The notes beneath the pieces are model-generated. The model did not search any database. It worked only from the letters and a program-made list of their open reading frames with translations, and was not told where the DNA came from. This document shows, one piece after another, positions 27,123-34,472 of a stretch of 64,000 bases of DNA. Source of the stretch: Listeria ivanovii subsp. londoniensis. GTDB taxonomy: Bacteria > Bacillota > Bacilli > Lactobacillales > Listeriaceae. The position numbers were made by a program, and so were the translations under genes. The stretch spans positions 444,001 to 508,000 of the forward strand of contig NZ_CP009576.1 of the NCBI RefSeq assembly GCF_000763495.1. Reading direction: 5' to 3'. Positions within the stretch are counted from its first letter, which is position 1. The number at the start of each line of letters is the position of its first letter.

Positions 27123-27171
27123 GTATCGTAAACTATAATTTAAAACATAAGAGAGAGAAGGAAATAACATA

Positions 27172-28758
27172 ATGGGACTATCAAATGAACAACAGACTAA
27201 AATGTGGGAAATGCTCAATCAAACACGAGGACAAATTGGATTAACAGCATACAAAGACTACATATTCGGAATTTTGTTTTATAAATATTTATCTGAAAAA
27301 GCGACCAATTGGTTAGAAGATGTGTTACGTGGTGAGTCGTGGAAAAACATTTATTCTCAAGATTCTGCTAAGGCATTAGATTATATGAAAAAGAACCTTG
27401 GCTATGCAATCCAGCCAAATGACTTTTTCATGGATTGGAAAAAAGCAATCGATGAAGATCGCTTTAATATTGGGATGATGACCGATACATTTGGCCATTT
27501 CAACCAACAAATCGCCTTTGAAGCGAAAGTTGATTTTGAAGGTATTTTTGATGGAATGCGTTTTGATAGTGCTGATTTAGGGGCAACTGCTCAAGCACGT
27601 GCGAGCGTAATGATTTCCATGATTGAATTACTATCTTCCCCAGAATTTGATTTATCTGGTGATGACACAGTTTCGGATATTTATGAATATTTGGTTGCAC
27701 AATTTGCCGTTGTATTAGCCTCTGACATGGGACAATACTATACGCCCAAAGAAATTTCGGATGTAATGGCTCGAATTTTAACGTTTGGTCGAGAAGATAA
27801 AGAAAACTTTTCTATCTATGATCCAACTGTTGGTTCTGGTTCGCTTTTACTTACAACCGCAAGTTATATGAAAAATTCGCATAAACGTGGAATGATTAAG
27901 TATTTTGGTCAAGAAAAAGACGCAACTCCTTACCGTTTGTCGAGAATGAATTTGATGATGCATGGTATTGAGTATAATGATATCTACATTAACCATGCGG
28001 ATACGCTTGAAAGTGACTGGCCAGATGGCGTTGTAGACGGAAAAGATACTCCGCGAATGTTTGATGCTGTAATGGCAAATCCACCCTATTCGGCACATTG
28101 GAATAATAAGGACCGTGAAGATGATCAACGTTGGCGTGAATACGGTGTTGCCCCTAAGACAAAAGCGGATTATGCTTTCTTGTTACATTGTTTGTATCAC
28201 TTAGAAGATAATGGACGCATGGCGATTATTTTGCCGCATGGCGTATTGTTCCGTGGAGCTGCTGAAGGTCGTATTCGTAAAGCTTTAATTGATAAACACC
28301 AAATTGAAGCAGTTATTGGATTTCCGGATAAACTATTTTTAAATACATCTATTCCTGTCTCTGTCTTAATTTTAAGAAAAAACCGTGTTGAGTCAGATAT
28401 TCTTTTTGTCGATGCCAGTAAAGGTTTTGAGAAAATGAAAAATCAAAAACACTTGCGTCCTGAGGATGTTGAGAAGGTTGTTGATACATTTGTCAATCGC
28501 AAAGAAATTGAGAAATATTCCCATATTGCAACTTTAGATGAAATCAAAGAAAATGATTATAATTTAAATATTCCTCGTTATGTTGATACTTTTGAAGAAG
28601 AAGAGCCTATTGATATCATGGAGTTAAGTAAAGAAATGGTAGAACTGAACTCTGAAATTAAAAAGGCTGAGAGCGGTTTTCTATCATCATTGGATGAGTT
28701 AGCTATAACTCCGGATACCAAGGATATAATCGAAGCTACAAAGGCGGTATTTCGATGA
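27172..28758 (+). CDS. hsdM: Type I DNA adenine methyltransferase, M subunit
   Basis: A 528-residue HsdM. It has an N-terminal helical domain (MGLSNEQQTKMWEMLNQTRG), the SAM-binding motif DPTVGSGSLL (from residue 217) and the catalytic NPPY (303-306), which marks an N6-adenine methyltransferase. It pairs with HsdS to methylate the bipartite target and with HsdR to cut. It lies 49 bases after hsdR, and its last four bases overlap the hsdS start. Confidence 0.95.
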   Translation: MGLSNEQQTKMWEMLNQTRGQIGLTAYKDYIFGILFYKYLSEKATNWLEDVLRGESWKNIYSQDSAKALDYMKKNLGYAIQPNDFFMDWKKAIDEDRFNIGMMTDTFGHFNQQIAFEAKVDFEGIFDGMRFDSADLGATAQARASVMISMIELLSSPEFDLSGDDTVSDIYEYLVAQFAVVLASDMGQYYTPKEISDVMARILTFGREDKENFSIYDPTVGSGSLLLTTASYMKNSHKRGMIKYFGQEKDATPYRLSRMNLMMHGIEYNDIYINHADTLESDWPDGVVDGKDTPRMFDAVMANPPYSAHWNNKDREDDQRWREYGVAPKTKADYAFLLHCLYHLEDNGRMAIILPHGVLFRGAAEGRIRKALIDKHQIEAVIGFPDKLFLNTSIPVSVLILRKNRVESDILFVDASKGFEKMKNQKHLRPEDVEKVVDTFVNRKEIEKYSHIATLDEIKENDYNLNIPRYVDTFEEEEPIDIMELSKEMVELNSEIKKAESGFLSSLDELAITPDTKDIIEATKAVFR

Positions 28759-29978
28759 AAGATGAACGGAAAACCGCACCGGTGATTCGATTTAATGGTT
28801 TTTCTGACGCTTGGGAACAGCGTAAGTTGGGTGATGTAGCAACTTCTTTTGAGTATGGACTTAATGCTAGTTCCAAGGAATACGATGGAGAAAATAAATA
28901 TATTAGGATTACTGATATAAACGAAAATTCTCACTTGTTTAATCAAAATAACTTAACTTCTCCGGATATAGTATTGATTAATTCTGATAACTATTTACTA
29001 AAAGAAGGAGATATTCTTTTTGCTAGAACAGGTGCTAGTGTCGGGAAATCTTATTGTTATGAGGAAATAGATGGAAAAGTTTATTATGCAGGTTTTTTAA
29101 TAAGAGCTAAAGTTAAACAAAAATATGATGTGAAATTTATTTTTCAGAACACATTAACAAATAGATATAATAATTTTATTCAAATTACTTCTCAAAGATC
29201 AGGCCAACCAGGAATCAATGCTCAAGAATATGCGAATTTTGATTTGCACACTCCTAAACTAGAAGAACAACAAAAAATAGGCACCTTTTTCAAACAATTA
29301 GACAACACTATCGCTCTTCATCAACGTAAGTTAGACACTCTGAAGCTGATGAAAAAAGGCTTTTTACAGCAGATGTTTCCGGAGAAAGGAGAAAAAGTAC
29401 CTAAGCTGAGGTTTGCTGATTTTGAAGAGGAATGGGAACAGCGTAAGATAAGAGATTTTCTAACTGAAAGTAAAACAAAAGGTTCCAATGGATTAATAGC
29501 TAAAAAATTAACAGTAAAGCTTTGGAGAAAAGGCATTATTGCAAAAGAAGAAATTTATAGTGGGAGTTCGGCTACAAAGTACTATGTAAGAAAAGCAGGT
29601 CAATTTATGTATGGAAAGCTAGATTTTATAAACCAAGCTTTTGGTATTATTCCTACAGAACTAGATGGATACGAGTCAACAATAGACTCCCCTGCATTTG
29701 ATTTTCAAAATGAAATCAACCCACATTTCTTTTTTGAATATATTTCTTTAAGACAATTTTATGAATATCAAGGAAATATAGCAAATGGCTCACGAATAGC
29801 AAAACGTATTCACACTGAAACATTTTTTGAAATGCCTATCCTTACTCCTAGTCAAGAGGAACAGGAAAAAATAGGTTTATTCATTAAACAAGTAGATAGC
29901 AAGATTGATTTTCATCAAACCAAACTAAATATACTTAATAGATTCAAAAAAGCGTATCTACAAAATATGTTTATATGA
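28755..29978 (+). CDS. hsdS: Type I specificity subunit (expressed allele)
   Basis: A 407-residue HsdS with two target-recognition domains. TRD1 is at about residues 28-169 and TRD2 at about 232-400. The conserved spacers are [12 protein letters not shown] at the start, [20 protein letters not shown]...EEEWEQRK in the centre, and KKAYLQNMFI at the end. Both spacers contain the DNA repeat TGGGAACAGCGTAAG. It overlaps hsdM by ATGA, so this is the expressed allele. Its start, centre and end are repeated in inverse order in the second hsdS at 31039-32235, making this gene the receiver of a TRD-swapping inversion. Confidence 0.93.
   Translation: MKDERKTAPVIRFNGFSDAWEQRKLGDVATSFEYGLNASSKEYDGENKYIRITDINENSHLFNQNNLTSPDIVLINSDNYLLKEGDILFARTGASVGKSYCYEEIDGKVYYAGFLIRAKVKQKYDVKFIFQNTLTNRYNNFIQITSQRSGQPGINAQEYANFDLHTPKLEEQQKIGTFFKQLDNTIALHQRKLDTLKLMKKGFLQQMFPEKGEKVPKLRFADFEEEWEQRKIRDFLTESKTKGSNGLIAKKLTVKLWRKGIIAKEEIYSGSSATKYYVRKAGQFMYGKLDFINQAFGIIPTELDGYESTIDSPAFDFQNEINPHFFFEYISLRQFYEYQGNIANGSRIAKRIHTETFFEMPILTPSQEEQEKIGLFIKQVDSKIDFHQTKLNILNRFKKAYLQNMFI
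28805..28836 (+). repeat. Inverted repeat IR1, copy a (in hsdS)
   Basis: 32 bases identical to the reverse complement of 32184-32215. It covers the HsdS N-terminal conserved segment [10 protein letters not shown]. Inversion here would exchange both TRDs. Confidence 0.95.
29262..29447 (+). repeat. Inverted repeat IR2, copy a (central hsdS)
   Basis: 186 bases identical to the reverse complement of 31588-31773 by direct comparison. It encodes the central conserved region. Inversion here would exchange TRD2 only. Confidence 0.95.
29955..29971 (+). repeat. Inverted repeat IR3, copy a (end of hsdS)
   Basis: TATCTACAAAATATGTT is identical to the reverse complement of 31046-31062. It encodes YLQNM at the HsdS C-terminus. 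Confidence 0.85.
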
Positions 29979-30000
29979 CTTTGTATTTACAGTTATACCA

Positions 30001-30055
30001 CCTCCATAGATAATAAATAAAGATGAACAATTCATCTATTTATTATCTATGGAGG
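30001..30055 (+). terminator. Hairpin ending hsdS and burying the recombinase ribosome site
   Basis: The left arm starts CCTCCATAGATAATAAAT and the right arm ends ATTTATTATCTATGGAGG: an 18-bp stem, then a two-base bulge and seven more pairs, followed by TTTTT and the ATG at 30061. GGAGG (30051-30055) is both the 3' end of the stem and the recombinase ribosome site. Confidence 0.85.
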
Positions 30056-30060
30056 TTTTT

Positions 30061-30990
30061 ATGAAAACAAAAAGAAGAAAAGATCAAAAGTTTCATGAGT
30101 ATTACAAGGAATGGGTGAAACTTTATAAAGTGGGTGCTATCCGTTCAATTACCTTGCAAAAATACTATGTAACAGAACAAAAACTGCAAGAACTTGTGCC
30201 TGATTTAAAATTAAAGGAGCTTGACCGTTATAGTTATCAAAAACTACTGAATGATTATGCGCTTACCCATGAGAAGCAAACAACTATGGATTTCCATCAC
30301 CAACTTAAAGGGGCTATTCTAGATGCGGTTGATGAAGGTATTATTTCTCAAAATCCCACAAGAAAAATTGTGATTAAAGGAAAAGCCCCTAGATCTAAAA
30401 AAGCAAAATTTTTAAACCAATTTGAAGTGCAGGCATTATTGAAAGAATTAAATTTAACAGAAGAAATTAATTGGGATTGGTTTATATTATTAGTTATTAA
30501 AACAGGACTTCGCTTTTCAGAAGCACTAGCTTTGACTCCTTCAGACTTTGATTTTTCTAAACAGAAAATAATTATCAATAAGACTTGGAATTACAAAAAA
30601 ACGGACGGTTCTTTTCAACCAACAAAAAATGAATCTTCTAACAGAAAAATTCAAATTGACTGGCAACTAGCTATGCAATTCTCACAGTTAATTAAATTGA
30701 AAGAACAAGATAAACCGATTTTTGTTAAAAGTAGGGTATTTAATTCCACTATTAATAATCGCTTGAACGTATTATGTAATCGCGCCAATATACCAATTAT
30801 TACGGTTCACAGTTTGCGACATACTCATGCTTCTTTACTTTTATTTGCGGGTGTTTCAATCGCCAGTGTTGCGAATAGATTAGGGCATTCTAGCATGACG
30901 ACAACTCAGGAAACGTATCTTCATATTATTCAGGAATTAGAAAATCAAGATAATGATAAGATTATACGGCATTTGTCGATGTTAATGTGA
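30061..30990 (+). CDS. Tyrosine recombinase 1 (inside the invertible hsdS segment)
   Basis: A 309-residue phage-integrase-family recombinase. Catalytic residues: R151 in KTGLRFSEAL, H250-x-x-R253 in HSLRH, H276 in LGHSSMT and Y286 in TYLHI. The N-terminal SAM-like core-binding domain covers about 10-95. Similar recombinases beside duplicated hsdS genes, such as CreX of pneumococcus, invert the TRDs. The ATG at 30061 follows GGAGGTTTTT; an ATG 12 bases upstream lies inside the hairpin and is less likely. The gene lies between the two hsdS copies, so its own orientation changes with each inversion. Confidence 0.88.
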   Translation: MKTKRRKDQKFHEYYKEWVKLYKVGAIRSITLQKYYVTEQKLQELVPDLKLKELDRYSYQKLLNDYALTHEKQTTMDFHHQLKGAILDAVDEGIISQNPTRKIVIKGKAPRSKKAKFLNQFEVQALLKELNLTEEINWDWFILLVIKTGLRFSEALALTPSDFDFSKQKIIINKTWNYKKTDGSFQPTKNESSNRKIQIDWQLAMQFSQLIKLKEQDKPIFVKSRVFNSTINNRLNVLCNRANIPIITVHSLRHTHASLLLFAGVSIASVANRLGHSSMTTTQETYLHIIQELENQDNDKIIRHLSMLM

Positions 30991-30994
30991 TTAA

Positions 30995-31032
30995 AAATCC
31001 CTACTTAGTTAAAATATACTAGGTAGGGATTT
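30995..31032. terminator. Bidirectional terminator between recombinase 1 and hsdS'
   Basis: AAATCCCTAC pairs with GTAGGGATTT between the convergent genes. Confidence 0.75.
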
Positions 31033-31038
31033 CTTAAT

Positions 31039-32235
31039 TTATATGAACATATTTTGTAGATAGGATTTCTTGAGATTTTTGAATTTATCTATTTTATTTT
31101 GTTGAAGATTAATAATATCATCAAGTTTCGAAAAAATTTTTGCTATTCTAACTTGTTCTCCTATAGAAGGGATTGACAATAAAATATTTTCAAGATACGA
31201 ATAATATAGGTTTGATACATTTCCACCTTCAACTCTTTTAGCAAACTCAATGCGCATTTTAGCACGGAAATAAATAGCTATAAATAGTGGATTTTGTTTA
31301 GTGTTATATACAGAAATCATTTCCCCAATTGCTACATTTGGAATTTTAAGCCAACTACACTTTGCAAACTCTAATGGATTTTCTCCCACACGTGGTACTA
31401 AAACTTCGTAACCTGTACTAAATTTCAAATTTTCTTTCGGAATATTTGTATAAGAATATATTCTATCAATTTTTGCGCCAAATTTTGTATATAACTCTCC
31501 ATATCTAACACAGGGAATAACAGCGTCTTCAGTAACAGACCATTTGGGAGCGCTCTTTCCATAATAAAATTCACCATATTCCCCTAACTTACGCTGTTCC
31601 CATTCCTCTTCAAAATCAGCAAACCTCAGCTTAGGTACTTTTTCTCCTTTCTCCGGAAACATCTGCTGTAAAAAGCCTTTTTTCATCAGCTTCAGAGTGT
31701 CTAACTTACGTTGATGAAGAGCGATAGTGTTGTCTAATTGTTTGAAAAAGGTGCCTATTTTTTGTTGTTCTTCCAGATTGGGAACCTTGAATTCAAATGA
31801 ACGTATTTTGCTTAAAGCCAAAAATTTCTGTGTCCCTCCAGCATTCTCACTTTTGATATACCTTTCAAAAACTGGTGATTTCAGCAACTGAATTAAAAAT
31901 TGGTTTAGAATTCTTTTATGTTCCTTAATCAAAGCAACATTTTTAATTGCAAAATTAGTTTGTCTTACTAAAACTGGATTTCCAATTGTACCAATCATTC
32001 CAAACAATATATCTCCTTCATCTACTTTAGAACGGTGATTGATTGCATTATAATCAGCTTCAGCTATTAATGAAACATCTTTCAAATCCAAACCATGATT
32101 CTTTAGATTTTTCGAGGTAACTAGTGGGTACCCTGTATCAAAGTATTGAGGAGAATCATGTGTACCATCTCGTACATCACTTTCATCACCCAACTTACGC
32201 TGTTCCCAAGCGTCAAATATTCCCTCTAAACCCAT
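31039..32235 (-). CDS. Second, inverted type I specificity gene (storage allele hsdS')
   Basis: A nearly full-length second HsdS with different TRDs. It lacks the first dozen codons of hsdS; homology starts at [11 protein letters not shown]. The frame stays open upstream, but the only sensible start is the ATG at 32235 (MGLEGIF), inside the end of the recombinase 2 gene and without a ribosome site. It ends [10 protein letters not shown] like the expressed copy. It is best read as a silent TRD reservoir, possibly expressed weakly by read-through or coupling from recombinase 2. TRD1' is about 31774-32183 and TRD2' about 31063-31587. Confidence 0.88.
   Translation of the reverse strand: MGLEGIFDAWEQRKLGDESDVRDGTHDSPQYFDTGYPLVTSKNLKNHGLDLKDVSLIAEADYNAINHRSKVDEGDILFGMIGTIGNPVLVRQTNFAIKNVALIKEHKRILNQFLIQLLKSPVFERYIKSENAGGTQKFLALSKIRSFEFKVPNLEEQQKIGTFFKQLDNTIALHQRKLDTLKLMKKGFLQQMFPEKGEKVPKLRFADFEEEWEQRKLGEYGEFYYGKSAPKWSVTEDAVIPCVRYGELYTKFGAKIDRIYSYTNIPKENLKFSTGYEVLVPRVGENPLEFAKCSWLKIPNVAIGEMISVYNTKQNPLFIAIYFRAKMRIEFAKRVEGGNVSNLYYSYLENILLSIPSIGEQVRIAKIFSKLDDIINLQQNKIDKFKNLKKSYLQNMFI
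31046..31062 (-). repeat. Inverted repeat IR3, copy b
   Basis: 17 bases, the reverse complement of 29955-29971. Confidence 0.85.
31588..31773 (-). repeat. Inverted repeat IR2, copy b
   Basis: 186 bases, the perfect reverse complement of 29262-29447. The complete identity implies recent or frequent exchange. Confidence 0.95.
32184..32215 (-). repeat. Inverted repeat IR1, copy b
   Basis: 32 bases, the perfect reverse complement of 28805-28836. The recombinase 2 stop codon (32213-32215) is the last triplet of this repeat, so inversion does not change that protein. Confidence 0.95.
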
Positions 32236-33103
32236 AAAGCGTGAGCACTTCACTTTTACGCGTAGATGAAACGCTTGTATAAATTTCAGTTGTAGAAATA
32301 TTCGCATGCCCAAGCAACTCCTGTATGTCTCTAAGATTAGCTCCATTATTGAGTAGTTGTGTAGCAAAACTATGTCTAAGGTAATGAGGTGTGGACAGTG
32401 TATTTATTTGCGATAAGTATTTAAATTTCTTAAAAATGTTGGATATACCATAAATGGATATTCTGTTTCCATATTTATTAAGGAAAAATGCTTTCTCTTT
32501 TGCAAGTGGAAGATATTCTTTTCTTATCTTTAAATAACTTTCTATAATATTTTTTGAAGTAGGGCTTGTTAGAAATAGGACTCTTTCTTTATTGTTCTTC
32601 CCATGAATCAAAATATACCCATCGTTATAATCATAAACATCCATATTACTTACCTCACTAATACGCAAACCTAAATTTATCATTATTTCAATCATTGCTT
32701 TATCTCTAATATGATCTCTTTGCTTCTTCAAAGTAGTTGGTGAGTAAACTTGCACAGTTTCAACTAATTGCTTCAATTCTGAATTACTTAATGTTTTTGG
32801 AACTCTTCGTTCTTTCCGAATTTGAACATTTGGAAATGGGGGTAGATTTATTTTTTCATAATCAACTAAGAAAGCCCAAAACATTTTTAATGTAGTGAGC
32901 TTCCTTTTTTTGCTGCTAGATTTATATGCACTAGTCTGGACGAGGTAATGTATGTAATTTTCTAGGCATTCAGTAATCGTATAAACATGAAAATTGTAAT
33001 ACTCATTTAGTTTTTTTAAGTCAATATCATAAGCGTAAATAGATTTATTAGAAAGGTTTTGTAGTTCTTTTTTTGCAATGAATCGTTTAATATATTTTTC
33101 CAT
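32213..33103 (-). CDS. Tyrosine recombinase 2 (XerC/D-like)
   Basis: A 296-residue tyrosine recombinase, distinct from recombinase 1. Catalytic residues: R147 in [10 protein letters not shown]240-x-x-R243 in HYLRHSFA, H266 in [10 protein letters not shown] and Y275 in IYTSVS. The N-terminal core-binding domain (about 5-90) is XerC/D-like. The ribosome site is AAGGAG, 13 bases before the ATG. Its 3' end runs into IR1 copy b and overlaps hsdS' in another frame. It lies just outside the invertible segment and therefore stays fixed, which suits a constitutive inverter. Codons are AT-rich, as in the neighbouring genes. Confidence 0.9.
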   Translation of the reverse strand: MEKYIKRFIAKKELQNLSNKSIYAYDIDLKKLNEYYNFHVYTITECLENYIHYLVQTSAYKSSSKKRKLTTLKMFWAFLVDYEKINLPPFPNVQIRKERRVPKTLSNSELKQLVETVQVYSPTTLKKQRDHIRDKAMIEIMINLGLRISEVSNMDVYDYNDGYILIHGKNNKERVLFLTSPTSKNIIESYLKIRKEYLPLAKEKAFFLNKYGNRISIYGISNIFKKFKYLSQINTLSTPHYLRHSFATQLLNNGANLRDIQELLGHANISTTEIYTSVSSTRKSEVLTLYGFRGNI

Positions 33104-33152
33104 AATGTGATTTTTGCTCCTTAATGAAACTGATTTTTTGTGTAAGTCTATG

Positions 33153-33196
33153 ATATAATAAAACTAAAAATAATATACAATTATTTGGAGGTTTTT
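33153..33196 (+). promoter_or_regulatory. Promoter and shared leader of the SHMT-like gene
   Basis: The extended -10 TGATATAATA at about 33151-33159 is followed by a 29-base leader (33168-33196) that starts AAATAATATACAATTATTTG and ends GGAGGTTTTT. The identical 29 bases lie on the minus strand at 36941-36913 before the STAND gene. Confidence 0.75.
33168..33196 (+). repeat. 29-bp inverted repeat flanking the SHMT-like/STAND pair, copy a
   Basis: Perfect reverse complement of 36913-36941. It contains the ribosome site GGAGG. Confidence 0.9.
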
Positions 33197-34417
33197 ATGG
33201 ATAATTTAGAGATTTTAGAGCAACTAAACCGAAAATATGAGAATTACAACAGAAATACATTACCATTGTGTGCGGCAGAAAATGTGATGTCTGACTTTTC
33301 AAAATTACCGTTATCTTCTTCTATACAAGAGAAATATATCATGGGCGGCACTCTAGATTTACAGATAGAGCATAACTTTATGGAAAGCTCGCTACTATTT
33401 GAGTATTATGAGTTGCTTTCAAAACTTGGAAAAGAACTTTATGGAGCTGAATATACTGATGGTCGAACCTTGACTGGAATGAATGCTTTAACAACTTTAC
33501 TAATGAGTGCATTTAAAGCTGGAGATAAGGTTTTAATAAGTTCTAGTGATGTGGGGGGGCATGGATCAATTCCAATTATTTGTAAACGTTTGGGTCTTAT
33601 ATATGAAGAACTACCTTATAACTATGATGAATTTGATTTTGATTACCAAAAAATTAATCTTATAATAAAGTCAGAACAGATTGCAGGGATTATCATTGGT
33701 CTCTCTGATATACAATATCCACCAGAAATTCAACAGCTTGAGTTGCGAGACACTATTTTGATTTACGACGCTACTCAGACTCTAGGACTAATTGCTTTTA
33801 ACCCCAAACAAAACCCCTTATTAAGTATGCCTACAGAAAATAAAATAATTTTATTAGGCGCAACCCATAAAACCATCCCTGGACCAAGTTGCGGATTAAT
33901 AATGGCTAAAAATCTCTCTTTTGCTCATGAGCTTGATAAAAAAATAAATCCTGATTACATAAGAAACATTCAAATGCATCAAATTTTAAGTCTAATATAC
34001 ACGTTAATTGAGTTCCAAACATATGGTGAAGATTATATGAAGCAAATGGTTAAAAATACGGCACTCCTTACAAGTATGTTAGAGCCACACTTTGAAATTT
34101 TAAAGAAAGGAAACCGCTTTTCTGAAACACATCAAATTCACTTTCATATTGAGAGTGACGAACTTGATACATTTTATAATAACGCCACCTTTCACTCAGT
34201 TACATTGAATAAGCGAGATAAAAAAATATATCGTAATAGTGGAATTAGGATTGGAACGCAAGAAATTACTCGGTACGGCTATAGCATAGCCGAACTGTCT
34301 CAGGTTGCTAACGTGCTGAGCTTATTGAAGGTGAAACAAAACTCAACAACAGATAAAGAAATAAATTCTGTTCTCCAGGAACTAGTTCAAAATAAAACAG
34401 TTCATTATTGCTTTTAA
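33197..34417 (+). CDS. SHMT-like PLP-dependent enzyme
   Basis: A 406-residue fold-type-I PLP protein related to serine hydroxymethyltransferase. Matches are LCAAENVMS (SHMT LIASENFTS), the PLP-ring Asp D191 in YDATQTLGL, and the Schiff-base lysine K225 in GATHKTIPGPSCG. Many folate- and tetramer-related SHMT segments are missing or changed, so a different amino-acid reaction is likely. The ATG at 33197 follows GGAGGTTTTT. It converges on a STAND ATPase gene that carries the same leader. A link to an island of restriction genes is unusual for this family; its role in defence is inference. Confidence 0.8.
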   Translation: MDNLEILEQLNRKYENYNRNTLPLCAAENVMSDFSKLPLSSSIQEKYIMGGTLDLQIEHNFMESSLLFEYYELLSKLGKELYGAEYTDGRTLTGMNALTTLLMSAFKAGDKVLISSSDVGGHGSIPIICKRLGLIYEELPYNYDEFDFDYQKINLIIKSEQIAGIIIGLSDIQYPPEIQQLELRDTILIYDATQTLGLIAFNPKQNPLLSMPTENKIILLGATHKTIPGPSCGLIMAKNLSFAHELDKKINPDYIRNIQMHQILSLIYTLIEFQTYGEDYMKQMVKNTALLTSMLEPHFEILKKGNRFSETHQIHFHIESDELDTFYNNATFHSVTLNKRDKKIYRNSGIRIGTQEITRYGYSIAELSQVANVLSLLKVKQNSTTDKEINSVLQELVQNKTVHYCF

Positions 34418-34423
34418 TAATTT

Positions 34424-34471
34424 AAAAAATCGCTAAATCACAATTCTAAAATATTGATTTAGCGATTTTTT
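34424..34471. terminator. Bidirectional terminator of the convergent pair
   Basis: AAAAAATCGCTAAATCA pairs perfectly with TGATTTAGCGATTTTTT, 14-base loop. Confidence 0.95.
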
Positions 34472-34472
34472 C

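Noticed and set aside
29262..29447. Assembly duplication as the cause of the second hsdS
   Set aside because: The TRDs flanking the repeats are unrelated in sequence and two recombinases are present, so a biological inversion locus explains it better.
30001..30055. Phage attachment site
   Set aside because: The palindrome is unique and is better explained as terminator plus ribosome-site lock; no prophage genes are near.
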